From positions 1-6,984 of the forward strand of contig CATPAM010000011.1 in assembly GCA_955651735.1 (NCBI GenBank): 6,984 nucleotides of DNA. The letters are read 5' to 3'. Position 1 is the stretch's first letter, and the number at the start of each line of letters is the position of its first letter. The stretch is from Candidatus Acidiferrales bacterium (lineage in GTDB: Bacteria > Acidobacteriota > Terriglobia > Acidiferrales > UBA7541). Positions 1 to 5,688 of this stretch are shown one piece after another. The position numbers and the translations under genes are program-made. The notes below the pieces were generated by a model. That model did no database searches. It had not been told where the DNA came from and was given only the letters and a program-made list of their open reading frames with translations.

Positions 1-601
1 AGCTGCTTCCGTCCCGCTCGACTTCCAAACCGCTTGGCACATGCTAGTCGACCGCCCACAGCTGCAGCCCGGCGAAGACGAGCTGATTCTTGGCGCCGGC
101 AGCGGTGAGGGCAGCGCCGCCATCCAGATCGCCAAATTCTTTGGCGCCCGCGTGATCACCACGGCCGGTTCCGACGCAAAGCTCGAGAAGGCCCGCGGAC
201 TGGGTGCCGACCATCTGATCAATCACAAATCTCAAAAAATTCGTGACGAAGTCCGCCGCATCACCAACAAGCGCGGCGTCGACGTTGTCTTCGAGCTCGT
301 CGGCACCGCCACTTGGGACGACAGCTTGGCCAGCCTCGCGCTCGCTGGCCGACTGGTCACCTGCGGCAACACCACCGGCTACGACGCCAAACTCGATCTG
401 CGCTTCCTCTTCAGCCGCCAGCTTTCCCTGCTCGGCTCCTACATGGGAGCGAAAAGCGAGCTGCACACCGTCATGAAGCTCGTAGCCGCAGGCCGCCTGA
501 AGCCGACAGTCGACCGCGTTTTCCCGCTGCCCCAAGCCACCGCCGCCCACACCTACCTCGAATCCGGCCAGCAATTCGGCAAAGTCGTCCTAAAAGTCTG
601 A
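1..601 (+). CDS. Zinc-type alcohol dehydrogenase/quinone reductase (MDR superfamily), 3' part
   Basis: This is the C-terminal 199 residues of a medium-chain dehydrogenase/reductase; the frame is open to the left edge, so the true start and the N-terminal catalytic domain lie outside. The visible protein begins AASVPLDFQTAWHMLV, the conserved helix just before the cofactor domain. Next comes the Rossmann motif GAGSGEGSAAIQIAK (visible residues 31-45), where most relatives have Val in place of the Glu. The segments GARVITTAGSDAKLEKARGL and GADHLINHK follow the usual strand-helix order of the NAD(P)H-binding fold, and the protein ends in the typical FGKVVLKV. The family reduces quinones, enones or aldehydes with NAD(P)H; substrate and zinc content cannot be judged from this half. 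The internal ATG at 41 is not the start, because conserved sequence lies upstream of it. It converges on the toxin remnant with a 20-nt gap. Confidence 0.9.
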   Translation, partial: AASVPLDFQTAWHMLVDRPQLQPGEDELILGAGSGEGSAAIQIAKFFGARVITTAGSDAKLEKARGLGADHLINHKSQKIRDEVRRITNKRGVDVVFELVGTATWDDSLASLALAGRLVTCGNTTGYDAKLDLRFLFSRQLSLLGSYMGAKSELHTVMKLVAAGRLKPTVDRVFPLPQATAAHTYLESGQQFGKVVLKV

Positions 602-621
602 TTGTTGTAGTTCGTGATGAT

Positions 622-834
622 TTACTCTCTTGCGCGCAGCATAGCCGCTATGACAAGGAGTGGCTCTTCGGCGGGCGCATATTCGATCACGTAATCTCGC
701 AAAATTTGAAACCGTAACGGCCGCGAGGTGAGGTCCGGACGCGCATGGCCTTGGCCCGGAAATGGGACAAGCCTTTGAATCACTTCGTAGATTTCTTCAA
801 CTATGCTATCAGCCGCCGAGAGATTGGAGTGCAA
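622..834 (-). pseudogene. ParE/RelE-family toxin remnant, N-terminal half missing
   Basis: The frame reads NLSAADSIVEEIYEVIQRLV, then FPGQGHARPDLTSRPLRF, DYVIEYAP and a terminal AAMLRARE before TAA. These match the second half of ParE-type toxins in order: the helix around AAD..V.EI, the P..GH.RPDL loop, LRF, the Y.I.Y strand and the C-terminal IL.G.RE. Family members are about 95-100 residues and begin with a strand and a helix (roughly 30 residues) ahead of the AAD helix; here that part is absent. The homologous region starts at about 825. Upstream in the same frame lies only out-of-frame antitoxin coding sequence, so the long open frame reaching 945 is an artefact. A TTG at 834-832 could initiate a stub of about 70 residues, but without the N-terminal fold a working toxin is unlikely. 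Family toxins cleave mRNA or poison gyrase; that activity is not expected here. Confidence 0.7.
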
Positions 835-1027
835 AGGCCTGTTCGCCGTGAATTGGCTGTACGCGGCCGCTTTTAACATCATCATAGCGGCCGTCAAGCA
901 TGTTGCGGGTTTCCTCTGCAAGATATCCGGCCATCGCGTCTTCAATCAGATCGGCGGTGGACCGGCTGGTCTTGGCCACCAGTTCGTTCAGGCGCGATTC
1001 GGTGCCAGGCTTAAACCGTACTTGCAT
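809..1027 (-). CDS. Ribbon-helix-helix (CopG/ParD-like) antitoxin with rewritten C-terminus
   Basis: The 72-residue product has a short N-terminal strand (MQVRFKP), then two helices (ESRLNELVAKTSRSTADLIE and DAMAGYLAEE), the ribbon-helix-helix DNA-binding layout of type II antitoxins. The following acidic/basic stretch (DGRYDDVKSGRVQPIHGEQA) is the usual toxin-wrapping tail, where relatives have something like RYDDIKSGRVKPIDGEEAFARLR. After AFA the protein ends abruptly in LQSLGG. That ending is encoded by DNA that reads NLSAAD of the toxin in another frame, so the last residues are a deletion-junction product. GAGGG at 1035-1031 lies 3 nt before the ATG. The gene follows nuoB by 30 nt and may be cotranscribed with it. 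The DNA-binding half is intact, so the protein might still bind DNA even though its partner toxin is broken. Confidence 0.75.
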   Translation of the reverse strand: MQVRFKPGTESRLNELVAKTSRSTADLIEDAMAGYLAEETRNMLDGRYDDVKSGRVQPIHGEQAFALQSLGG

Positions 1028-1057
1028 CGACCCTCGCGATCCGATTAAGGAGGAACA

Positions 1058-1597
1058 TCACGCCAAATTCAGCGCGCGCTTAAACGACCCCTTTTCGCTG
1101 TCAATCTTCTTCTGCAACTGCAAGATCGAATACAGCAGCGCCTCCGGCCGCGGCGGGCATCCGGGCACATACACATCCACCGGAATCACCTGATTGCATC
1201 CCTGCACGATGGCATAATTGTTGAACACGCCGCCCGAAGTCGCGCAAGCCCCCATCGAAATCACCCACTTCGGTTCCGGCATTTGATCGTAGAGCTGCCG
1301 CACCACCGGCGCCATCTTTTGCGATAGCCGCCCGGCCACAATCATCAAGTCCGCCTGCCGCGGCGATGGACGAAACACTTCCGCACCAAAGCGCGCCACG
1401 TCAAACCGAGCCGCCGCCATGGACATCATTTCAATCGCGCAGCACGCCAATCCAAATCCTAGCGGCCAAATCGAGCTTTTCCGCGCCCAATTCACCGCCT
1501 TATCCAGCGTGGTGAAGATGATCCCCTCATCCTCCAGCAGCTTGCCGAAATCATCCGGCTTCGTCAGCGTGACATGCTTGCCCAACGATGTGCTCAT
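1058..1597 (-). CDS. nuoB: NADH-quinone oxidoreductase subunit B (complex I, N2 cluster subunit)
   Basis: NuoB carries the terminal [4Fe-4S] cluster N2, which hands electrons to quinone at the junction of the peripheral and membrane arms of complex I. The diagnostic motifs are all present: the adjacent cysteine pair in [12 protein letters not shown], then [55 protein letters not shown] with the third cysteine, and [19 protein letters not shown] with the fourth. Counting from the first possible ATG (1615), the ligands are Cys58, Cys59, Cys124 and Cys153. I prefer the second ATG at 1597 (179 residues, MSTSLGKHV), because GAGG lies 4 nt upstream of it and the first ATG has no such site. The usual neighbours nuoA and nuoC are absent: a divergent gene lies upstream and an antitoxin gene downstream. 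It therefore appears to be a stand-alone copy, either supplying a split complex I or duplicating a subunit encoded elsewhere. Confidence 0.95.
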   Translation of the reverse strand: MSTSLGKHVTLTKPDDFGKLLEDEGIIFTTLDKAVNWARKSSIWPLGFGLACCAIEMMSMAAARFDVARFGAEVFRPSPRQADLMIVAGRLSQKMAPVVRQLYDQMPEPKWVISMGACATSGGVFNNYAIVQGCNQVIPVDVYVPGCPPRPEALLYSILQLQKKIDSEKGSFKRALNLA

Positions 1598-1600
1598 AGT

Positions 1601-1605
1601 TCCTC
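1601..1605 (-). promoter_or_regulatory. Ribosome binding site deciding the nuoB start
   Basis: On the - strand the sequence GCGAGGAACT precedes the ATG at 1597, giving GAGG with a 4-nt spacer. The alternative in-frame ATG at 1615 is preceded by TGAGCGTGTGCGAAA, which has no purine-rich site at the right distance. This favours the shorter NuoB. Confidence 0.55.
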
Positions 1606-1631
1606 GCGCCTCCATTTTCGCACACGCTCAC

Positions 1632-1698
1632 CCACGAAACAATCTGCGCCTTTCGTGGCACAGCCATTTTTGGCTGTGCGGACATTCTGCGGTCCGCA
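1632..1698. repeat. Block of three abutting inverted repeats
   Basis: Three hairpin-forming repeats lie end to end. First, CCACGAAA (1632-1639) pairs with TTTCGTGG (1651-1658) across an 11-nt loop. Second, GCACAGCCA (1658-1666) pairs with TGGCTGTGC (1671-1679) across a TTTT loop. Third, TGCGGAC (1677-1683) pairs with GTCCGCA (1692-1698) across 8 nt. Neighbouring stems share 1 and 3 bases, so all three cannot be fully formed at once. The middle arm, GTGGCACAGCC...GGCTGTGCGG, resembles a dispersed element I associate with acidobacterial intergenic regions; that is recollection, not a search. The block lies between divergent nuoB and the VOC-phosphatase gene. It would fall in the 5' leader of nuoB if the nuoB promoter lies beyond it, and just upstream of the other gene's -10 element. 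Confidence 0.75.
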
Positions 1699-1714
1699 AC
1701 CGTCCGTTCCGCTT

Positions 1715-1720
1715 TATAAT
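1715..1720 (+). promoter_or_regulatory. Perfect -10 element (TATAAT) placed for a leaderless transcript
   Basis: TATAAT matches the housekeeping sigma consensus exactly and ends 7 nt before the ATG at 1728. Transcription normally starts about 7 nt after the -10 element, so the first base of the mRNA would be at or next to the start codon. No Shine-Dalgarno sequence lies before this ATG (CGCGCCC), as expected for leaderless translation. No good -35 hexamer sits at 16-18 nt; TCCGCA at 1693-1698 is the nearest and is poor. The arm of the third hairpin occupies that position. Confidence 0.45.
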
Positions 1721-1727
1721 CGCGCCC

Positions 1728-3044
1728 ATGGCCACCGTCCCTTCCCCGCTCCGCCAGTCGCCCCACCTGCGCCTTCACTGCGTCAACGTATTCGTCCGCG
1801 ACCAAGATCGCAGCCTGCGCTTTTTCGTCGACCAACTCGGCTTCAACGTCGCCTTCGACACGCGCGTGCAATCCGGTGAGCGATGGGTCGGCGTGGCTCC
1901 TCCGGACGGCGCCGCCATCCTGTCGCTCATCGTTCCCAAGCCCAACTCCGAGCAACACAAACTTATCGGCCGGGCCACGCAAATCGTCTTCGTCACCGAA
2001 GACGTCACCGCTAAATTCCAGGAGTGGTCCAAGCGCGGCGTGCGCTTCCAAACACCGCCTCGTCTCAAGCGCATCCGCTACCAATTCCAGCCCCCGCAGA
2101 CCGTAGCCGCGGCAGCAGCAAGTCAAAGCGCTGAATCTGGCGCGGGCAGCAAGAGCAGCATGCTCCTCGGCGAAGAAACGCCTATCTGGGGCGGAATCGT
2201 CGCCCGCTTCCGCGATATCGACGGCAACTCCTTTTCACTCGTCAGTTTCGATGAGCTCACCCACGCTGTGGAGGCGCAGCGCCGCGTCATCGCCGAAAAG
2301 CAAGAAGCCGAGCGCCGCGCCGCCCACGAACTCGAAATCGCCAAACACGTGCAATCTCGGCTATTCCCGCAAACCCTCCCGCCTCTCGCCACTCTCGAAT
2401 ACTGCGGCGTCTGCATCCAGGCTCGCCAAGTTGGCGGCGACTATTATGACTTCCTCGACCTCGGTCAAGGTCGCCTCGCCTTCGTCATCGCCGACATATC
2501 CGGCAAAGGCATCGCCGCCGCGCTCCTGATGGCCAACCTGCAAGCCAATCTTCGCAGTCTCTGCGCCATCGCCAGGCAGCAGCCCGATCATATCCTGCGC
2601 TCCGTGAATCAGCTCTTCTGCGAAAACACCACCGACGGCGCCTTCGCCACTCTTTTCTTCGCCGAATACGACGACTCCGTACGCCTGCTCCGCTACGCCA
2701 ACTGTGGCCATCTCCCCGCCCTTCTACTGCGCGACGAGGGCAGCGTGGCGCGCCTCGGCGCCACCGCCACCGTCCTCGGCATTTTCAAAAAGTGGGATTG
2801 TGAAGTCGGTGAGTGCCAGATCACACCCGGCGACATCCTCGCTCTCTATACCGACGGCATCACCGAATCCTTCAACCATGATGGCGAGGAATTCGGCGAG
2901 TCGCGCCTACTCGACTCCCTCCGCCGCCATCGCACGCTTTCCTCCCAAGCCGCGCTCGCCTCCATGGTAGACGAAGTCCTCCGCTTCAGCCCCCAGGAGC
3001 AACACGACGACATCACCCTAATCCTCGCCAAATGCCGCCAGTAA
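1728..3044 (+). CDS. VOC-domain / SpoIIE-type serine phosphatase fusion (RsbU-like)
   Basis: This 438-residue cytoplasmic protein has three parts. Residues about 13-175 form a VOC (glyoxalase-fold) domain: LRLHCVNVFVRDQDRSLRFF, LGFNV, and near its end FRDIDGNSFSLVSF. Only one or two metal-ligand positions survive (His17, perhaps Gln85); the two usual glutamates appear to be Ser66 and Ser170, so it is more likely a ligand sensor than an enzyme. An Ala/Ser/Gln-rich insert spans about 122-146. Residues 176-206 are charged and helical, a probable coiled-coil linker. From EIAKHVQSRLFPQTLPP (203) onward is a PP2C-like SpoIIE domain with GGDYYDF (Asp238, Asp241), DISGKG (Asp256), NCGHLPALL, YTDGITE (Asp376) and HDDITL (Asp427/428), all expected metal-site motifs. 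Relatives dephosphorylate anti-anti-sigma factors in partner switching; none is encoded here. The frame is open further upstream, but that sequence overlaps nuoB antisense, and homology begins after the ATG at 1728. Confidence 0.9.
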   Translation: MATVPSPLRQSPHLRLHCVNVFVRDQDRSLRFFVDQLGFNVAFDTRVQSGERWVGVAPPDGAAILSLIVPKPNSEQHKLIGRATQIVFVTEDVTAKFQEWSKRGVRFQTPPRLKRIRYQFQPPQTVAAAAASQSAESGAGSKSSMLLGEETPIWGGIVARFRDIDGNSFSLVSFDELTHAVEAQRRVIAEKQEAERRAAHELEIAKHVQSRLFPQTLPPLATLEYCGVCIQARQVGGDYYDFLDLGQGRLAFVIADISGKGIAAALLMANLQANLRSLCAIARQQPDHILRSVNQLFCENTTDGAFATLFFAEYDDSVRLLRYANCGHLPALLLRDEGSVARLGATATVLGIFKKWDCEVGECQITPGDILALYTDGITESFNHDGEEFGESRLLDSLRRHRTLSSQAALASMVDEVLRFSPQEQHDDITLILAKCRQ

Positions 3045-3132
3045 CACTCGCTTTCACTGTACCCCACAGAAGGTTGCGCACCCGCGAATATGCGGAACTT
3101 TACCCGCCCCAAGCGCGTAGCTCATACTAGAT

Positions 3133-3138
3133 AAGGAG
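3133..3138 (+). promoter_or_regulatory. Ribosome binding site of the secreted-protein gene
   Basis: AAGGAG lies 5 nt before the ATG at 3144. It is the strongest Shine-Dalgarno sequence in front of a gene in the window and fixes that start. No convincing promoter is visible in the 99-nt gap after the phosphatase gene, so readthrough from it is possible. Confidence 0.7.
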
Positions 3139-3143
3139 CCAAA

Positions 3144-3779
3144 ATGAGCGGACGAACTGCACGCGCGTGCGGCAAAGCAAGTCTCGACTTTTGGGCGACA
3201 ACATTATCAGGAATAGCGCTGGTAGGAATGCTCGCCCTGGCGCCAAATTCGCTGTGCTCACAAGAAAAATCCCAGAAGGACCCGGGCAAAGACAAGGAAT
3301 TGTCAGTTACCGTGCACGGCCCAGATACCGATGCCGGACTGATTGTCAGCGCCCGCGCCACCGCCAAAGAAGCAGGCCTCCCTATTTACCCAGGATCGAT
3401 TCCGCACAAGGATCGGGATAAGGACGACAGTCCGGCAGCAAAGCTCGGCCTGTGGGGCAGCTCGTTCGGGTTCAAGCTCGTTGTATTAAAGATGGAGTCG
3501 AAAGACACTCCCAGGAAAGTCGCCGATTATTATCAGAAGGCGCTGGCGAAGTACGGGCCTGTCCTCGATTGTACGAATGCTGCACGCACTCAGGAAGCCA
3601 GCGACGACAAATCCAATAAGCTCACCTGCGGCGACGACAAGCCCGACAAGGGAGGGATGCTCTTCAAAGCTGGCACCAAAGAGAAGCAGCACATCGTCGG
3701 AGTCCAGCCAAACGGGGCCGGCACGGTGTTTCAGTTACTGTACATCGAAGCCCGCGGCGAACAAAAGAGACCCGCCTAA
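3144..3779 (+). CDS. Secreted protein of unknown function
   Basis: I do not recognise a named family for this 211-residue protein. The N-terminus has basic residues, then a hydrophobic segment (ATTLSGIALVGMLALAPNS, about residues 18-36) ending near SLCSQ. That is a plausible Sec signal peptide cut around residues 38-40; it lacks a proper lipobox. The mature part starts with a very charged stretch (QEKSQKDPGKDKE). It then has GLPIYPGSIPHK (78-89), a glycine/hydrophobic segment with GLWGSSFGFKLVVLKM (102-117), and TPRKVADYYQKALAKYGPVLDC (122-143). The pattern of a YPG motif followed by a helix ending in Y(Y/Q)..L.KYG is one I associate with small acidobacterial periplasmic proteins. Cys143 and Cys162 are the only cysteines after the signal region and could form a disulfide. 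The gene ends 5 nt from the convergent phosphoesterase gene. Confidence 0.75.
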   Translation: MSGRTARACGKASLDFWATTLSGIALVGMLALAPNSLCSQEKSQKDPGKDKELSVTVHGPDTDAGLIVSARATAKEAGLPIYPGSIPHKDRDKDDSPAAKLGLWGSSFGFKLVVLKMESKDTPRKVADYYQKALAKYGPVLDCTNAARTQEASDDKSNKLTCGDDKPDKGGMLFKAGTKEKQHIVGVQPNGAGTVFQLLYIEARGEQKRPA

Positions 3780-3784
3780 GTCGA

Positions 3785-4507
3785 CTACTCCGGCGGAACA
3801 TATTTTCCCGCCAGCAGAATCCGCGACAGCCACCCCGCATGCGGCAGCCCCGAACGCAACATGTCTTCCGCCTCACTCTCGACGTCGTATTCGACCCGCC
3901 GAATGGCGACGTTCTCTCCGTCAATCACCAAATACGATGCGCGTCGATCCCCATCATAGGATTGGCTGACGCTGCCCGTATTCGCTACGGTCATTCCCTT
4001 CAGTCGGCGAATGTATGAACAATGAATATGCCCATAGATCACGATCCGTGCACGCAGCGACGCATACGTGTTCTGTAATTCTTCATCGCTAGCATTGGGC
4101 ATCGGAGCCCGCCACAAATCGCCCGGGCTGGCATGCACCAGGCAAAAACCTTCCTCCGAGTACTCACAAGGTAGTCCTTCCAGCCATCGCAAGCGCTGTT
4201 CACCAATGCTTGCCAGCGTCGCCGGAATCATCTCTTGGATTCGCGAGAGAAGGGGCTCAAGCTTCGGCGCGCTGGCGGAAAATTTAGCCAGACCTTGCGG
4301 CGCCCACAGCATCTCATCTGTGTTCCCGCGAACCCCGGCCCACCCCCGCGAGCGCACCTGATCGACAATTTCCGCGGCATGCGCTCCCCCATAAGCCAAA
4401 TCACCGCCATGCAAAACAAGGTCTGGCGCAACCTGCCGCAAGTCCGCGAGCACCGCCTCGAACGCCCGCCGATTCCCATGCACATCCGATACGATCGCGA
4501 CTCTCAT
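3785..4507 (-). CDS. Calcineurin-like metallophosphoesterase (YfcE/MJ0936-type)
   Basis: Starting at the ATG at 4507, this is a 240-residue dinuclear-metal phosphoesterase of usual length for the compact cytoplasmic family. All signature motifs are present in order: SDVHGN (Asp8, His10), LHGGDLAYGG (Asp36), VRGNTDE (Asn62), LVHASPGD (His125) and IYGHIHCSYIR (His160, His162), followed by VANTGSVSQSYDGD, the usual product-side loop. Such enzymes hydrolyse phosphomonoesters or phosphodiesters; the substrate cannot be told from sequence. The frame stays open for 110 codons upstream to 4837, but that part is a GGDEF relic and not phosphoesterase sequence. The 4507 start has GGGGAAA just before it; an in-frame ATG at 4564 is a second candidate. 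Whether the cell makes the longer fused form is open. The gene is convergent with the secreted-protein gene. Confidence 0.85.
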   Translation of the reverse strand: MRVAIVSDVHGNRRAFEAVLADLRQVAPDLVLHGGDLAYGGAHAAEIVDQVRSRGWAGVRGNTDEMLWAPQGLAKFSASAPKLEPLLSRIQEMIPATLASIGEQRLRWLEGLPCEYSEEGFCLVHASPGDLWRAPMPNASDEELQNTYASLRARIVIYGHIHCSYIRRLKGMTVANTGSVSQSYDGDRRASYLVIDGENVAIRRVEYDVESEAEDMLRSGLPHAGWLSRILLAGKYVPPE

Positions 4508-4608
4508 TTTCCCCGCCGCCCAAGCCAACAATAACGTCTCGGCCACCGCAGGTTCAATCCTCATCACGAGCCTGCCCCTCGCTGGCAGGGCGAGGGAACT
4601 CGACGCGG

Positions 4609-4810
4609 CGTGGAACTTGATCGCGTAGAGGGCGCGGTCGGCTGCACTCAGAAGGTGTTCGATGGCTAGACCGTCACGGGGATACTCGGCAACGCCGACG
4701 CTGACGGTAAGGCGCGGAAGCTCGGCATCTTCGGCTAGCGAATTCGTCCCCGCCGTAACGAGCTTCCCGGCAACGATGTAAGCGGCGGAGACAGCCAAGC
4801 CCGTGCGTAC
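4609..4810 (-). pseudogene. Decayed GGDEF (diguanylate cyclase) domain relic
   Basis: Three pieces of a GGDEF domain are present in correct order but in two frames. VRTGLAVSAAYIVA (4810-4769) resembles the helix and strand that lead into the active-site turn. About 8 nt later, in another frame, is RYGGDEFA (4760-4737), the catalytic signature itself. Back in the first frame, LPRLTVSVGVAEYPRDG and IEHLLSAADRALYAIK (about 4720-4609) are the classical C-terminal strand and helix. Intact domains have about 40 residues between GGDEF and the LTVSVGVA strand; here only about 10 codons remain, so a deletion as well as an insertion has occurred. The N-terminal half (the LTGL..NR and D.D.FK..ND motifs) is not visible upstream. 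It cannot make cyclic di-GMP. The last piece is in frame with the metallophosphoesterase. Confidence 0.75.
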
Positions 4811-4837
4811 CCGTTTAAGGAACTGTGATCGTTTCAT

Positions 4838-5209
4838 GCCCAGGTCTCAGGCCCAAGGGACCACGAGAAATGGCAGGCGAGATCAAGGGTGATCCGGGTT
4901 CGTGATCTAGCAGCCAGCGAGCGGCATCGAAGGCTGTCTTACCTATTGCCACCGGGCTGATGGTAGATGCGCGACAGCTCGGGTGGCAGTCACCCAATTT
5001 TACCCCAACTTGTCTCTATCTCCTTTACTTTCCATCTCTTGCGAACTCTTTGTCATCTCCAGAAAAGTCTACCCCCTTGTTTTCAAGCAATTCCAAACTC
5101 TTGTTGCAAAAACACCGGGGGTGGGCTGCCTGGTTCTGCCTCAAACCTCCAGCTTCAAACCTCCAGCTTTACGCTTCCAGAACAAGACCTCCAACCTCAA
5201 ACCTCTGTA
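4838..5209. other. Long non-coding stretch, pyrimidine-rich on the + strand
   Basis: I see no convincing gene here. On the - strand an open frame of 60 codons (4997-4815, TTG start, TAA stop) overlaps the GGDEF relic. It contains TAFDAARWLLDHEPGS, which vaguely resembles short conserved bacterial proteins with a D.AR.LL segment, but it has no clear ribosome binding site and I give it low weight. From about 4996 to 5210 the + strand is strongly C/T-rich. A short stem GGGTG/CACCC (4981-4995) followed by AATTTTA is too weak to call a terminator. A 14-bp tandem duplication lies at 5141-5168. Confidence 0.5.
5141..5168 (+). repeat. 14-bp tandem duplication
   Basis: TCAAACCTCCAGCT occurs twice with no gap (5141-5154 and 5155-5168). 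A third, partial copy of the core (CCTCAAACCTC) follows at 5195-5205. The array lies in the pyrimidine-rich non-coding region before the frameshifted Cys/His gene. Confidence 0.8.
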
Positions 5210-5221
5210 ACAAAGGACGAA

Positions 5222-5627
5222 TACCGCTCCTTCGCCAGCGATCCTTCCTCCGGGCTCTGCCCTCAGCACGCTGCGCCGACGCGAGCAGCTAACTTCCGCG
5301 AAGCGCTCAACCCGCGAGGCCTTCGATTTCCAAAGGCCCCAAGGCGTCAACAACTCCCTCGGCGCTCTCTACAATCTCCTCGCCGAAGGACGCATCTCGC
5401 CCCGCCGCGCCTCCGTGCTCGCCTACATCAGCAGCCTGCTCCTCCGCACCCTCCCCGCCATCGATTACGACAACGAGCATTACACTTACGATTCGGAAGC
5501 GGAAGAGCAAAACCCAGCCCAATCCGCCGCTAATCCAGCGCCGCAACCCGTCCCACCGGGAAAGGAGCTCCTACCCAAAACCGCCGAGGAATTCGCCGCC
5601 GCCGCCTTCAACCGCAAACCCAACTAA
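5222..5627 (+). pseudogene. Frameshifted small Cys/His protein of an acidobacterial type
   Basis: Two frames together read like one protein. The first gives YRSFASDPSSGLCPQHAA (5222-5275), with a C-x-x-H that looks like the second half of a zinc-binding C..C..C..H module. The second, from about 5274, gives RRREQLTSAKRSTREAFDF, then QRPQGVNNSLGALYNLLAEG, RISPRRASVLAYISSLLLRT and LPAIDYDNEH. It ends in a low-complexity Pro/Ala/Glu tail and TAA at 5625-5627. From memory, acidobacterial genomes carry many short proteins with a Cys/His head, a gap, then a helical RI.PRRA..LAYI..LLL segment; function unknown. A 1-2 nt indel near 5270-5280 would restore one frame. The expected first cysteine pair and a start codon are missing upstream, so the 5' end is also damaged. 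A GTG at 5415 could start a 70-residue stub. Sequencing error is an alternative to true decay. Confidence 0.5.
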
Positions 5628-5658
5628 CCGCATGCGCGTCGTCAAATTAGCGGGTAGC

Positions 5659-5672
5659 GGATTGCGCAATCC
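5659..5672. promoter_or_regulatory. Perfect 14-bp palindrome, possible operator
   Basis: GGATTGCGCAATCC is identical to its reverse complement and has no loop, so it suits binding by a dimeric regulator better than an RNA hairpin. It lies 113 nt before the TTG start of the SAM hydrolase gene, in the gap after the Cys/His relic. The protein that would bind is unknown. Confidence 0.4.
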
Positions 5673-5688
5673 CTCCTCGCGCGCTGTC

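Noticed and set aside
864..893. Inverted repeat CGGCCGCT / AGCGGCCG
   Set aside because: It lies inside the antitoxin gene and is produced by two Gly-Arg codon pairs (GRYDDVKSGR), so coding explains it.
622..945. A 107-residue protein from the ATG at 945
   Set aside because: Its first 37 residues are the antitoxin read out of frame; only the part from about 825 down matches toxins.
1044..1057. Strong Shine-Dalgarno-like TTAAGGAGGAACATC on the + strand
   Set aside because: No start codon follows at a proper distance with a gene-like frame; it sits antisense in the gap between nuoB and the antitoxin gene.
1419..1727. Extension of the phosphatase gene by 103 codons upstream
   Set aside because: The frame is open, but most of it is antisense to nuoB, and the rest crosses the hairpin block. 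Homology begins after the ATG at 1728, which has the TATAAT in front.
1551..2126. 191-codon antisense open frame across the VOC domain
   Set aside because: It is the complementary frame of a GC-rich gene with C-ending codons; its product has no recognisable motif and the + strand gene is clearly real.
4815..4997. 60-codon frame on the - strand as a real small gene
   Set aside because: TTG start without a ribosome binding site, overlap with a pseudogene, and only vague resemblance to known short proteins; kept as a note in the non-coding entry.
4981..5001. Hairpin GGGTG/CACCC followed by AATTTT as a terminator
   Set aside because: The stem is only 5 bp, the T run is short and interrupted, and no + strand gene ends just before it.
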